Positions 26,658 through 35,816 are shown, counted from the stretch's first letter. The stretch: 64,000 bases of DNA from Calorimonas adulescens (GCF_008274215.1 NZ_VTPS01000002.1:62001-126000), one strand, 5' to 3'. Notes: a model not told the origin generated them from the sequence alone. Numbers and translations are program-made.

Positions 26658-27782
26658 TCACCTTATCTCCTTTACTATCTCTATACCGTTCATGCTGAGA
26701 TGATATAAAAACATAGGGTTTATAAGGTCAGCATAATGGTCTATACTATCAAATGTATCCACACAGTTATACGGTATTATTATATCTACAGGTGTATCAC
26801 TGCTGTTTAAGAACATCTTTAGAGTCATAGCAGTCTGATACACACAAAGGTCCGTGCAGTTGCCAACTATTATAAAGCACTTAGTCCCCCTTTTAATTAA
26901 TTCATGGACATATGTGTTGAAGTCTGGATTAGTAAAGGCATTGAGGGAATTCTTAGCAAAAATCCTGGCGTTTTGTGAGAAACCCTTAAGGCTGTCCACT
27001 ATCATTGATTCCTGAGTACCTGCCATGGCATGGGGAGGAAATGCATTGAACTCCATAGAGCCCTCATGATGGGAATCGTTTAGAAATGCCACATCTTTTA
27101 CTCCCTCTGCTACAAGCCTCTTTGTAAGTGTAAAAATCGGCATTTCAAGATTATGTATACGCGGGCTGGAAAGCGGCCCTATCCTTGAAAATCCGTTTAT
27201 CATATCCACTATCAACAGAGAGATGTTCGATGTCGCAGGATATCTCTTTTTTAACTCATTGAATTCAATTGGTTTTAACCCATACACAAACCTGTATAGT
27301 GAGCGTATAGAGTTCTCACAGCTCCTATAATACTCTTCTTCCATGCTGTAACCCCTAAGGTCTTCTTTTAAATAATATCTTATAGGATAGTCACCCTCGT
27401 CTAGAATGATTTGAGCTGCTATCTTTTTATCCCTGTTGACTACTATGGGAGCCTTCAGATTGCATGATATCTCCTCAATATTTTCAGGTATTACCACTAT
27501 ATTATATATCTGCATAGATGAAATATCATCTATTGACAGTTTCCTCATCTCTTCCACAGGTATCTGCGGTTTGTACCATGACACAACATCTGTACCGTCA
27601 ACCATCACAAATGCCAGGCCAGGGTTTTCCACCGATTGAAGCCATATGAAAGGCTCGCTGCCATCTTTCCCAACAAGTATGTATTTCTTTAACCCGTCAA
27701 AACCCAAAATTTCATTTTGAAAGTATATTATTTCATTTTCGTCATACTCTATTGGACCAAAATTGCTTGTTTCTAAAAGCAT
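26658..27782 (-). CDS. fliW: FliW flagellar assembly factor fused to an isochorismatase-like hydrolase
   Basis: Residues 1 to about 141 are FliW (FGPIEYDENEIIYFQ, FLGF-like EILGF, APIVVN), which antagonises CsrA and binds flagellin. Residues about 148-374 are a cysteine hydrolase of the isochorismatase/nicotinamidase superfamily: LLIVDMINGF (Asp193), the metal set NDSHH plus FPPH (Asp236, His238, His251), IFAKNS (Lys277) and NCTDLCV (Cys313), so the catalytic triad and PncA-type metal ligands all seem intact. FliW alone is normally about 150 residues. The frame is continuous. An internal ATG at 27344, seven bases after AGGGG, could also give the hydrolase alone. Confidence 0.88.
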   Translation of the reverse strand: MLLETSNFGPIEYDENEIIYFQNEILGFDGLKKYILVGKDGSEPFIWLQSVENPGLAFVMVDGTDVVSWYKPQIPVEEMRKLSIDDISSMQIYNIVVIPENIEEISCNLKAPIVVNRDKKIAAQIILDEGDYPIRYYLKEDLRGYSMEEEYYRSCENSIRSLYRFVYGLKPIEFNELKKRYPATSNISLLIVDMINGFSRIGPLSSPRIHNLEMPIFTLTKRLVAEGVKDVAFLNDSHHEGSMEFNAFPPHAMAGTQESMIVDSLKGFSQNARIFAKNSLNAFTNPDFNTYVHELIKRGTKCFIIVGNCTDLCVYQTAMTLKMFLNSSDTPVDIIIPYNCVDTFDSIDHYADLINPMFLYHLSMNGIEIVKEIR

Positions 27783-27859
27783 AAAAGTTCCTCCTTAAAA
27801 AATACAACATCTATTGTTATTTTATCATCATATGCAGGAATTGTGAACATATAAAAATA

Positions 27860-27881
27860 AAGGACATCATTTGATGTCCTT
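27860..27881 (-). terminator. Terminator after flgL
   Basis: AAGGACATC and GATGTCCTT form a stem around a 4-base loop, followed on the minus strand by TTATTTTT. It separates flgL from fliW-csrA, which may therefore be partly independent. Confidence 0.8.
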
Positions 27882-27884
27882 AGA

Positions 27885-28814
27885 TTAATCCAAAAAGTCC
27901 ACTAAAGATGGTTGAATAATCCTGGCCCCTACATTAAGCGAGGCTGTATATACATTTTCTGCATTGGTAAGGTCCATAATAACCTTCGCTATATCCGCAT
28001 CCTCCGCTTTTGACAAAAGGTTAGTAAAGTTAGTCTGGTCGTCGGACAGCCTGTTTTTTGTAAGTTCCACCCTGTTCATTCTTGCTCCAATATCGGCCCT
28101 TATGGAGAGTATATTATTGATATAGTTGTCAATGTCCTCAATATATGAGGAAACTGCATTGGTATCGCCAGCATTTAACTTAGTTACTATGTCATCAATT
28201 AATTTAAAAATATTATCTGGTGTGGTCGTATCTCCAAATATCTGTTTGCCTGTTATATTAATGGGTATCCGATCATTGGCACCTACATTGAACTCTATTT
28301 TCCACGGGTCACCAGTAATTGTCCCATTATCCGAACCATTATAATCAACTCCGCCATTAGGGTTTGAGGAATTTAAGGTATATACCTCAGAGGTTGTATT
28401 CATACCCCCAAATATGAACCTGTCAGAGTATCTCGTGTTACCTATGTTGACAAGCTGTTCTTTTAATTGTACCAACTCGCTGGCTATGGCCTGTGTATCT
28501 GAGGGGCTGTTTGTACCGTTAGACCCCTGTACGGCAAGTTCCCTGATCCTGTTTAAAATATCGGTAATATTGCTAAGTGAGGTATCTGTAAGCTCAAGCC
28601 ATGAATTGGCATCATCTACATTTTTTTGATACTGGTCAATGGAGGACACGTCTTTTTTTAGCTTCATGACTGTTACAGTACCTACAGGATCATCGGAGGG
28701 ATACTGAATGAGTTTACCAGAGGCAAGAATGCGTTGAAACCTGTCCATTCTCTCAGTATTCTTATTTAAATTTATGAGGAAATTGTTTATCATCATGTTA
28801 TTTGTTACACGCAT
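27885..28814 (-). CDS. flgL: Flagellar hook-associated protein 3
   Basis: Junction protein between hook and filament, exported through the flagellar type III system. The 309 residues begin MRVTNNMMINNFLINLN with YPSDDPVG, and end with a flagellin-like helical region (DLTNAENVYTASLNVGARII). GGGAGG precedes the ATG. It follows flgK by only five bases. Confidence 0.94.
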   Translation of the reverse strand: MRVTNNMMINNFLINLNKNTERMDRFQRILASGKLIQYPSDDPVGTVTVMKLKKDVSSIDQYQKNVDDANSWLELTDTSLSNITDILNRIRELAVQGSNGTNSPSDTQAIASELVQLKEQLVNIGNTRYSDRFIFGGMNTTSEVYTLNSSNPNGGVDYNGSDNGTITGDPWKIEFNVGANDRIPINITGKQIFGDTTTPDNIFKLIDDIVTKLNAGDTNAVSSYIEDIDNYINNILSIRADIGARMNRVELTKNRLSDDQTNFTNLLSKAEDADIAKVIMDLTNAENVYTASLNVGARIIQPSLVDFLD

Positions 28815-28819
28815 TCAGC

Positions 28820-30250
28820 CTACCTCCCTACTATACCCATCTTATTGACTATGGTATCTATCATCTCATCTATAGCCGTTATCATCCTTGCGGCTGCATT
28901 GTATATGTGCTGGTATTTCACCATGTCGGCCATCTCTTCATCCAGTGATACACCTGATATGGACTGTCTGTTGTTGTCTATCTGCTGTATCAAGACACTT
29001 TGATTTTCAGACATCATCTCAGCCTGCTGGGTGTCCACACCAAGGTTTGAGACAAGAGAACGTGTGAAGTCTTCAAAACTGCCTTCACTAAATATGCTGG
29101 TATCTGACCTGAGGGCAATCATCTCCAATGCCTTAGAGTTATCCCCCGGCAGATCAGACACTGAGGCTGCAGCTATATTGTTAAGGTCATTTTTTATATC
29201 GTCAGAAATGTCTATATCCATAGCCCCATTACCTTTAAAAAAGAGGTAACCAGTCCCTGCACTACCTAAACCATATCCTGTCTCATGTATAGCATTTACC
29301 TCAGAAATAAACTTACTGGCAAATTCATTCCACTCGGTAATATAGTATTTCACACCTTTATATTCAGGGTCACCACTCCCATCCCTTGCATCTAACATAC
29401 CCTTCAGCATTCCAGACTTTATATTCACTGCAGTACCTGTGTCCTTCCACACGGGATAGACCATGTTCATATCCGATGGGTCAGCCTGAGCCTCAATCTC
29501 ATAATAGCTGGTGTGGTCCACAAGTGCCTGGCCACCTATATCCACCCTCATTCTGCCCTGGCTGTCCTCATAACTGGTAATATTTACAAGGTTTGAAAGC
29601 TTGTCCAGTAAAAGATTCCTTTCGTCCCTGAGGTCGTTGGCCTTATCGCCATTCAATTCAAACTTGTATATCTGGTCATTGAGCTCTGCTATTCTCTTCG
29701 CATAGGAATTTATCTCCTCTATACGTGTGGTTATATTCAGATTTATCTCATCCCTTTTATCAAGTAGCTTGGTATATGTTGTTCTTATAGTTTGGACTAC
29801 AGCCACTCCCTTTTCTCTCACCACTGCCCTGGTAGACAGGCTTTCCGGATTTTTGGACAGTTCTTCCCACGCATCAAAAAACTCACCAATTACAGTAGCT
29901 ATGCCAGAGTCCGACGGTTCATTAAATATGGCTTCAAGACTATCCAGCACCTGTGTCTTAGCATCCCATTCACCATAAAGTGAGTTCTCAATTCTGTACT
30001 GAACATCTAAAAAAATATCCCTTATTTGATTTATACCTGTCACATCAACACCTGCACCTATCCTCCCTTGTCCATACATGTCATTCATTCCCAGGGACGT
30101 AGGTGGTGCCTTGGCAGAGAGTTCCACCCTCTGACGGGTATATCCCGGTGTATCTGCATTGGCCACATTATGGGATATCACATCAAGGGCTTTCTGCGCC
30201 GCGAATAGACCTGATTTAGCTATCTCAAAGCCATAAAAAATTGATGACAT
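28820..30250 (-). CDS. flgK: Flagellar hook-associated protein 1
   Basis: Hook-filament junction protein of 476 residues. The rod-type N terminus FYGFEIAKSGLFAAQKALDV and HNVANADTPGYTRQR and the C-terminal GVSLDEEMADMVKYQHIYNAAAR are diagnostic. The ATG at 30250 has GAGGTG at six bases; a longer in-frame start nine bases earlier lacks spacing. It is in the order flgM-flgN-flgK-flgL. Confidence 0.95.
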   Translation of the reverse strand: MSSIFYGFEIAKSGLFAAQKALDVISHNVANADTPGYTRQRVELSAKAPPTSLGMNDMYGQGRIGAGVDVTGINQIRDIFLDVQYRIENSLYGEWDAKTQVLDSLEAIFNEPSDSGIATVIGEFFDAWEELSKNPESLSTRAVVREKGVAVVQTIRTTYTKLLDKRDEINLNITTRIEEINSYAKRIAELNDQIYKFELNGDKANDLRDERNLLLDKLSNLVNITSYEDSQGRMRVDIGGQALVDHTSYYEIEAQADPSDMNMVYPVWKDTGTAVNIKSGMLKGMLDARDGSGDPEYKGVKYYITEWNEFASKFISEVNAIHETGYGLGSAGTGYLFFKGNGAMDIDISDDIKNDLNNIAAASVSDLPGDNSKALEMIALRSDTSIFSEGSFEDFTRSLVSNLGVDTQQAEMMSENQSVLIQQIDNNRQSISGVSLDEEMADMVKYQHIYNAAARMITAIDEMIDTIVNKMGIVGR

Positions 30251-30267
30251 TATGAGCACCTCACTGC

Positions 30268-30744
30268 TTAGATTTTCTCATCGAACAATGCTGAAGACTT
30301 TTTATTTGTCCCTTTACTGCCATATGTTACGCTGTCCGAGGAAATAGCATCTCCGATCAGGTTTATGGAAAATTCTATATATTCTAAGGCCTGCTCAATA
30401 AGTGCCTGATTGTGTTCATTTACCTCAGCAACATCCTGGAGAAGTTTTTTAAACCTTTCCTGAAATTCTTTGAACTTTATTTTATCTTCCTCATTGCTAT
30501 TCTCAATAAGATTATTGAAGTCCTCTATGTTGTTGCCTTTTGTATTTGCCTTAAGCCATCTTTCTCTTGCATCCTCCAGTTTAGATATTGTGGCAATACA
30601 TGCCTGTTCAGCGTTTACTATCCCATCCAATTCATTTACCATTCCTTTTATCAGTACATCCTTCTTTTTATGTCCAAGTTCGTTCAGGTCATTATATACC
30701 TCATACTCTTGCTCCAGGATATCTAATAATTCATTTAGATTCAC
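30268..30744 (-). CDS. flgN: FlgN family flagellar export chaperone
   Basis: A 158-residue helical protein starting MNLNELLDILEQEYEVYNDL, in the position of B. subtilis yvyG/flgN. It should chaperone FlgK and FlgL to the export apparatus. The start is GTG at 30744, overlapping the flgM stop by four bases (GTGA). Confidence 0.85.
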   Translation of the reverse strand: MNLNELLDILEQEYEVYNDLNELGHKKKDVLIKGMVNELDGIVNAEQACIATISKLEDARERWLKANTKGNNIEDFNNLIENSNEEDKIKFKEFQERFKKLLQDVAEVNEHNQALIEQALEYIEFSINLIGDAISSDSVTYGSKGTNKKSSALFDEKI

Positions 30745-31028
30745 AGGGCCCCACCCCTTTTTACCCTGATGGAAAGCATAATGTTATCCACCATTTTCTT
30801 TGCAACTTCTTCTGAAGAAACGTTGTATGTGCCTTCCTTTATACTGGTTTTTACTTTATCAATCTTCGGGTCAGGCTGTAACTTAACATTTTTGGCCTTT
30901 TCAATAGCTTTATAAAAATCACCTATTTCTAATTTATCCTTTGGATCGTTTAAAGGTCTATCCCGTCCCTGCTTTACAGCATTGTATGTATTCAGTACCT
31001 CTCTAATGTTTACTCCATCAACCTTCAT
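30741..31028 (-). CDS. flgM: Anti-sigma-28 factor FlgM
   Basis: Small 95-residue protein that holds the flagellar sigma factor (SigD/FliA) until hook completion. KVDGVNIREVLNTYN at the start and VSSEEVAKKMVDNIM near the end match the FlgM sigma-binding helices. The ATG at 31028 is preferred over a GTG directly before it. Confidence 0.88.
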   Translation of the reverse strand: MKVDGVNIREVLNTYNAVKQGRDRPLNDPKDKLEIGDFYKAIEKAKNVKLQPDPKIDKVKTSIKEGTYNVSSEEVAKKMVDNIMLSIRVKRGGAL

Positions 31029-31075
31029 CACTTACACCCCACCCTTGATATTTCATAAATATTATATCGACAGAT

Positions 31076-31486
31076 TTATTTTTTTCTTGAGTCCTTATTT
31101 ATCCTGTCAGAAATATGAAATTTACCTTGTTCTGATCTGCTGCTTTCTTCCAGGGATATACCTTCAAACTGGCTCCTTATCTTCTTAAGGCATTCGTCGC
31201 AGAATCTTCCAGACCTTATCGGTTTGCCGCACCTCTCACATGACAGTAATATACTGGTATTTTCCTGTGAAATCTCAAGCTTACCCTGTTTTAAAAAATC
31301 CCATATCTTATCAGGCTCAACCCCTGTTGCCTCAGACACCTCCATGATTGAGGCGCCCGGATACTTGTACAAAAAGTCTTTCACCTTTTTGTAGTCTTCT
31401 TCATCTTCCCGTATACAGTCAGAGCAAAGGTCAATTCCATTGTAGACAAACAGCTTACCGCACCTCTTACAATTTTTTAATTTCAT
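31076..31486 (-). CDS. yvyF: YvyF-like flagellar-region zinc-binding protein
   Basis: TIGR03826-type protein of 136 residues found between comF and flgM in Gram-positive flagellar loci. It has two four-cysteine sets (CKRCGKLF...CSDC near the N terminus and CERCGKPI...CDEC near residue 90) flanking a helix-turn-helix-like segment SIMEVSEATGVEPDKI. Its molecular role is not established. Confidence 0.88.
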   Translation of the reverse strand: MKLKNCKRCGKLFVYNGIDLCSDCIREDEEDYKKVKDFLYKYPGASIMEVSEATGVEPDKIWDFLKQGKLEISQENTSILLSCERCGKPIRSGRFCDECLKKIRSQFEGISLEESSRSEQGKFHISDRINKDSRKK

Positions 31487-31498
31487 ACAGACACCCCT

Positions 31499-32230
31499 TT
31501 ATCTGCCGGTGGCAAGTGTAGCGGTATACACCTTTTTCACACCGTTATCTAATAGAACCCTTGCACATTCATCCAGCGTTGATCCTGTAGTTAATATATC
31601 GTCAATTAGCAAAATTATTTTAGAGTGAACAATAATTCTATTTTTAACGGAAAAGGCCCCACATACATTTTCTTTCCGTCGCTCCTTTTTAAGCATTGTC
31701 TGGCTCTCAGTATACATATCCCTTATCAGGACATCGTCAAGTACTTTTATTCCTAATGTTTTCCCAATATATTTGGCTAAAAGATAGGACTGGTTGTAAC
31801 CCCTTTCCTCTTCTTTTTCATGGTGCAACGGTACCGGTATGATGTAGTCCACTGGAAAATCCATTTCCTTTATCTTTATACTCATCTGCTCTGCAAATGG
31901 CCTGGCCAGATACCTATGGCCATGATATTTAAATTTATGGACTATACTGGAAAATTCTCTGGTGTATTTAAATACACTTATGTTTCTATAGAAATAGTGC
32001 CCTGTCTCTGCGCACTCTTCACACATGTCGAACCCATCAGGTAATTCACATCCACATATAAAGCAGGTATTGCCGTTGATAAAGGGAAGTTTATCATAAC
32101 ACTCCTCACAAAAATAGCCATCCTCCAGTGGTCTCCCACACATGGCACAGTGATGCGGAAAAACTAAAGAACCGATGTTTTTTACAACATAGCTTAAATA
32201 AGATAGTCCTGCAGTATTTTGAGTCTCCAT
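31499..32230 (-). CDS. ComF family protein (phosphoribosyltransferase-like)
   Basis: ComFC-type protein of 243 residues linked to DNA uptake in competent bacteria. An N-terminal zinc ribbon (HHCAMCGRPL, CEECYDKL, CFICGCEL, CEECAETG) is followed by a PRTase domain with LLIDDILTTGST. The only feature upstream is recD2, whose end it overlaps by 37 bases, suggesting coupled expression of DNA-processing functions with the flagellar operon. Confidence 0.93.
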   Translation of the reverse strand: METQNTAGLSYLSYVVKNIGSLVFPHHCAMCGRPLEDGYFCEECYDKLPFINGNTCFICGCELPDGFDMCEECAETGHYFYRNISVFKYTREFSSIVHKFKYHGHRYLARPFAEQMSIKIKEMDFPVDYIIPVPLHHEKEEERGYNQSYLLAKYIGKTLGIKVLDDVLIRDMYTESQTMLKKERRKENVCGAFSVKNRIIVHSKIILLIDDILTTGSTLDECARVLLDNGVKKVYTATLATGR

Positions 32231-34377
32231 TTTAACCCTGAATACCTCTCTTCAATTCTATTATTTTTTATCATCATACCCATTCGCTGCTCATCACCCA
32301 CCAGTACCACCCGTTTTTTAGCCCTGGTGATTGCAGTATATAAAAGATTTCTTGTCATAATCATTGGCACGCCGTAGCTTATCGCCATCACCACTGTATC
32401 AAATTCAGAGCCCTGACTTTTATGCACGGTAATGGCATAAGCCAGAGTCAATTCCTCCAGGTCGGATATCTCATATACGGTCTTTTTCCCATCAAAATCC
32501 ACAACAAGCGTGCTGTCATCCCTGTCTATCTTCTCTATAAACCCTATATCGCCATTATATACACCCATACCGGATTCGTCACAGCTTTCCCATCGTTTAT
32601 TATAGTCATTTCTTATTTGCATCACCTTATCCCCTTCTCTAAATATCCTATCCTTGAGCTTTATTTCTTCTTTGTCAGGAGAATAGGGGTTGAGAAGTTC
32701 CTGAAGTACTGCATTGAGGTTATACGTGCCCAGTATACCCTTCTTCATTGGTAAAAGCACCTGTATATCCAACGGATTCAAGTTATAGGCCTCAGGCAGC
32801 CTGTTTATAACCAGATCTTTTATGATGTTCAATATGTTACTCTGGTTCTTTTCCCTTATGAAAAAGAAGTCATTGGACGAATTATCCAATAAGGGGTATA
32901 GACCCTGGTTTATCCTGTGGGCATTTACAATAATGTTACTCATGCTCGCCTGTCTAAATATCTGGTTCAGTCTTACCACATTAAACATACCACTGTCTAT
33001 TATATCCCTGAGGACATTTCCTGCGCCCACAGAGGGTAGCTGGTCTACATCTCCTACAATTATGAGTCTTGTCCCGGGACTGATGGCTTTCAGGAGATTG
33101 TTCATCAATATTATATCAATCATTGATGCCTCGTCAATAATTATGGCATCGCACCCCAGTTTTTCCTCTTCATTCTTTTTAAATTCAATCCCATTGTATT
33201 CTAACAGCCTGTGAATGGTCTTTGCTTCCATACCTGTAGTTTCACTCATCCTTTTTGCTGCCCTGCCGGTTGGCGCTGCAAGATATGTTCTTATTTTATT
33301 CTTCCTGAACATGGATATTATTCCTTTTAATGTAGTCGTCTTGCCTGTGCCGGGTCCACCGGTTATTATCAATATCCCCTTCTCCAGTGCCGCTCTAATG
33401 GCCCTTTTTTGTTCCTCGGCAAATGTTATCCCCATATCCCTTTGAATTTCATCAAGGTCTTTATCAATCAGGGTATTTAGTTCTTTAAACTCAACTGACG
33501 ACAGCTCAAAGAGCCTCTTTACCACATTGTTCTCCGCTGTATAAAAAGGTTTTAAGTATATAACCCTCTCACCATCTATTGTATCGATCGCAATGTTATT
33601 GTTGACTGCCAGCGAAGTGATTGCTTCTTTTATCCTACCCTCTCCTGTGTTTAGAAGTTTCATGGCTGCTTCGAGGAGTACCTCTTCAGGCAGGTATGTA
33701 TCTCCATTATTTGCTGCCTTTTGAAGGCAGTAGTATGTTCCAGCCTCAATCCTTTCTGCAGATTCAGCAGTAAACCCCATGTTCTGTGCTATCCTGTCGG
33801 CTGTCATAAAACCTATGCCATATACCCTGTATGTCATATCATAGGGGTTGCTCTTTACCATATTTACAGTCTCCGCACCATATGTTTTAAATATCCTCAT
33901 GGCCTGGCCGGGTGTAACCCCAAGTCCCTGGAGAAAAATCATTATCTCCCTCATACCCTTTTGAGATTCATACGAGTCTATAATCATACGCAGTTTTGTC
34001 TCACCTATACCCTCTATCTCCAAAAGCCTTTCGGGGTCGTTGTCCAGTATATTCAAAGTCTCCTCGCCAAAAAGCTCGACAATCCTGTGTGCCGTAACCT
34101 CCCCAATGCCCTTTATCATGCCTGATGCAAGGTATTTTTCAATGGCATCCAATGTGGATGGTCTTTCTATCTCACACCATTCAATATCAAATTGTTCCCC
34201 GTATACCGGGTGTATCCTCCACCTCCCCCTGAGCCTGACATTATCTCCTACAGAAATATAAGATAGGGCGCCAGTACATGTCACCAGTACCTCACCGGCA
34301 TCTATGTCAAATACAGTAAAACCGCTTTCTTCGCTCTTATACCTTATATCCTCCACAATGCCTTTCAATTCTTCCAT
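32194..34377 (-). CDS. recD2: RecD2 family ATP-dependent 5'-3' DNA helicase
   Basis: YrrC/RecD2 helicase of 727 residues. The N-terminal OB-like domain (GIVEDIRYKSEESGFTVF) and helix-hairpin-helix stretches (GIGEVTAHRI, GIGETKLRMI) precede the superfamily 1 motor: Walker A GGPGTGKTTT, IIDEASMID, GDVDQLPSVGAGNVL and, at the end, TVHKSQGSEFDTVV and YTAITRAK. I choose the Met at 34377 as start. Longer in-frame starts exist up to 34407. Confidence 0.94.
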   Translation of the reverse strand: MEELKGIVEDIRYKSEESGFTVFDIDAGEVLVTCTGALSYISVGDNVRLRGRWRIHPVYGEQFDIEWCEIERPSTLDAIEKYLASGMIKGIGEVTAHRIVELFGEETLNILDNDPERLLEIEGIGETKLRMIIDSYESQKGMREIMIFLQGLGVTPGQAMRIFKTYGAETVNMVKSNPYDMTYRVYGIGFMTADRIAQNMGFTAESAERIEAGTYYCLQKAANNGDTYLPEEVLLEAAMKLLNTGEGRIKEAITSLAVNNNIAIDTIDGERVIYLKPFYTAENNVVKRLFELSSVEFKELNTLIDKDLDEIQRDMGITFAEEQKRAIRAALEKGILIITGGPGTGKTTTLKGIISMFRKNKIRTYLAAPTGRAAKRMSETTGMEAKTIHRLLEYNGIEFKKNEEEKLGCDAIIIDEASMIDIILMNNLLKAISPGTRLIIVGDVDQLPSVGAGNVLRDIIDSGMFNVVRLNQIFRQASMSNIIVNAHRINQGLYPLLDNSSNDFFFIREKNQSNILNIIKDLVINRLPEAYNLNPLDIQVLLPMKKGILGTYNLNAVLQELLNPYSPDKEEIKLKDRIFREGDKVMQIRNDYNKRWESCDESGMGVYNGDIGFIEKIDRDDSTLVVDFDGKKTVYEISDLEELTLAYAITVHKSQGSEFDTVVMAISYGVPMIMTRNLLYTAITRAKKRVVLVGDEQRMGMMIKNNRIEERYSGLKWRLKILQDYLI

Positions 34378-34428
34378 TTGATTCACCATCCTGACCATAG
34401 TATACATAAAAAATATATTTATAGCAAT

Positions 34429-34489
34429 AAAAAGCCTGCATCAGAAATTTTTATTTATATCATTACCAATTCTGTATTTCAGGCTTTTT
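34429..34489. terminator. Hairpin between the toxin remnant and recD2
   Basis: AAAAAGCCTG pairs with CAGGCTTTTT around a 41-base loop that itself can pair in part. Both strands end in T-runs. It separates the toxin-antitoxin locus from recD2. Confidence 0.6.
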
Positions 34490-34569
34490 GACTTCGTATA
34501 TTGATTGACCAGCATTATTTTTTATTGGAAAAAGCCGGTCATCACCCCTGCCAGGATAAGAACAGTGAA

Positions 34570-34712
34570 TCAGCCAGCAGACCGTAAAGACCTAACCATC
34601 TTCGCATATACAACCCTATGAATTTCAACAACCTGTTCTTTAACTACATAGAACACCAAATAATTTTTTAGAAGTCTTTACTTGCCAAAGGCAGGTATTT
34701 AATTTCATACAT
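34570..34712 (-). pseudogene. RelE/ParE-type toxin gene, deleted and frameshifted
   Basis: The ATG at 34712 overlaps the antitoxin stop and opens MYEIKYLPLASKDF, a typical RelE/ParE start, but a TAA follows after 14 codons. About 20 bases further, another frame reads YLVFYVVKEQVVEIHRVVY, the family C-terminal strand, ending at 34570. The middle of the toxin (roughly 40 codons) is missing. Not functional as a toxin. Confidence 0.75.
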
Positions 34713-34992
34713 TATCAGATTCCGCCTTATCAGCAAGCCTTGTCCTTAAATCATTAAATACTTCTTCATGTGAAAAGCGTTTATCAGTGGACTTTGCTTG
34801 AAGCTCTGCTTCCTTAAGCTTAAAGTAGATTTCACTTTCAAACAGTTTGCGTTCATATGCTTCCATGCTCATTACTACCATATCACCATAACCATTCTTG
34901 GTCAAAAATACTGGTTCTTCAGTTTCATGGACAATCCTCGATATTTCAGCAAAATTATTCCTTAAATCTGAAACAGGTCTAATATGTGACAT
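34705..34992 (-). CDS. Phd/YefM-type antitoxin (orphan)
   Basis: A 95-residue antitoxin of the Phd/YefM fold: RPVSDLRNNFAEISRIVHE, TKNGYGDMVVMSMEAYERK. These normally bind operator DNA through the N terminus and neutralise a RelE/ParE toxin through the C terminus. It is intact with a good ribosome-binding site (AGGAGTGATGATT), while its toxin is broken. A perfect operator-like palindrome lies 20 bases upstream. Confidence 0.88.
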   Translation of the reverse strand: MSHIRPVSDLRNNFAEISRIVHETEEPVFLTKNGYGDMVVMSMEAYERKLFESEIYFKLKEAELQAKSTDKRFSHEEVFNDLRTRLADKAESDNV

Positions 34993-35012
34993 ACAATCAT
35001 CACTCCTTTATT

Positions 35013-35047
35013 AATTTAGCATAATTTTGTCATAATTATGCTAAATT
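35013..35047. promoter_or_regulatory. Operator-like palindrome upstream of the antitoxin
   Basis: A perfect 14-base inverted repeat, AATTTAGCATAATT with AATTATGCTAAATT, seven bases apart. Position and symmetry suit autoregulation by the antitoxin. Confidence 0.65.
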
Positions 35048-35137
35048 ATCAATAAGGTTATAAAAGTTATTTTTCGTCATTAAGCCGCTCAATAGATTTT
35101 ATATCAAATGGATTGGTCAGAATCATAATATAAAACC

Positions 35138-35175
35138 AATCCCCTGAACCCTTTAAAATCAAGGGTTAGGGGATT
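35138..35175 (-). terminator. Displaced guaA terminator at the left element junction
   Basis: A strong stem (AATCCCCT and AACCCTT with AAGGGTT and AGGGGATT, one bulged base) nine bases after the guaA-like IEWE-stop remnant. On the minus strand it is followed by GGTTTTATATT. Its position suggests it was the original guaA terminator before insertion. Confidence 0.6.
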
Positions 35176-35183
35176 TTTATCAA

Positions 35184-35201
35184 TTATTCCCACTCAATTG
35201 T
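35184..35201 (-). other. Left attachment site: displaced 3' end of guaA
   Basis: On the minus strand the six codons ACA-ATT-GAG-TGG-GAA-TAA read TIEWE-stop, the last residues of GMP synthase. The same peptide ends the real guaA at 51724. The shared core on the plus strand is TATTCCCAYTC. Integrases that target the guaA 3' end are known, and the element's integrase lies beside guaA. Confidence 0.65.
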
Positions 35202-35336
35202 TAAAGTTTTATTCGTCGTTATTTCTATTGTTTTCTGCTATTTCTATTATTCATATTATCAAAATTATTGGCATTTTTATAGTTTTAAAAATTTCTTGCT
35301 GCCATTTTGCTACCACGATTTATGTCTGGTTACGGT

Positions 35337-35669
35337 TTAAATTATGAATTCCCTCTGGTACCATTGGTGGAGGTCCTCTGTGGTGTTTAGCTTGGCCGCC
35401 AGCGCCTGGCCGCCTTCGACCAGCTTATAATACTTGCGCTTGAACTCTTCGATTGTTAATACCTTGAACTGCCATTCCCCCGGCATGTATCCTTCAGATA
35501 TGAAAGTAAATCCCTTCTCGGTCTCCTCTTTAAGCTTTCCTGGGATCTCATGGCCTCTATTGGTATCAAAATAACGGAGGTTGCCTTTGTGCATGTGTAC
35601 GTCCAGAGCTATGCCGGTGAAACTTTCCTCATCCGGAAGCTTGTACATATAAACGGCTTGTCTGTCCAT
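35337..35669 (-). CDS. Phage-element hypothetical protein
   Basis: A 110-residue protein beginning MDRQAVYMYKLPDEESF; no family recognised. Mixed alpha/beta composition, no cysteines or membrane segment. The ATG at 35669 follows GGAGG by about ten bases; a longer frame starts at 35711. It is the last gene of a minus-strand series driven from the 38.35 kb promoter. Confidence 0.6.
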   Translation of the reverse strand: MDRQAVYMYKLPDEESFTGIALDVHMHKGNLRYFDTNRGHEIPGKLKEETEKGFTFISEGYMPGEWQFKVLTIEEFKRKYYKLVEGGQALAAKLNTTEDLHQWYQREFII

Positions 35670-35816
35670 GATCTTTGTTCCTCCTCTTATCTGAAAATAA
35701 GCACTTTGCACCGTACTGGCACTGTGCTATTACTGTGCTTTTCCGGTGCATCTCTGGTGCTCTTTTAGTGCTCTGTATTCTGCTATTATACTACATCAGA
35801 CATCTGATTAAAATAC

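Larger units (their letters stand above)
35048..35336. other. Gene-free junction between host and element
   Basis: Host AT-rich DNA, the displaced guaA terminator and tail, then about 130 bases of element DNA with repeated TATTTCTATT-type stretches (35218-35255) and the TTGCTACCACG repeat. No ORF is convincing. Confidence 0.6.
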
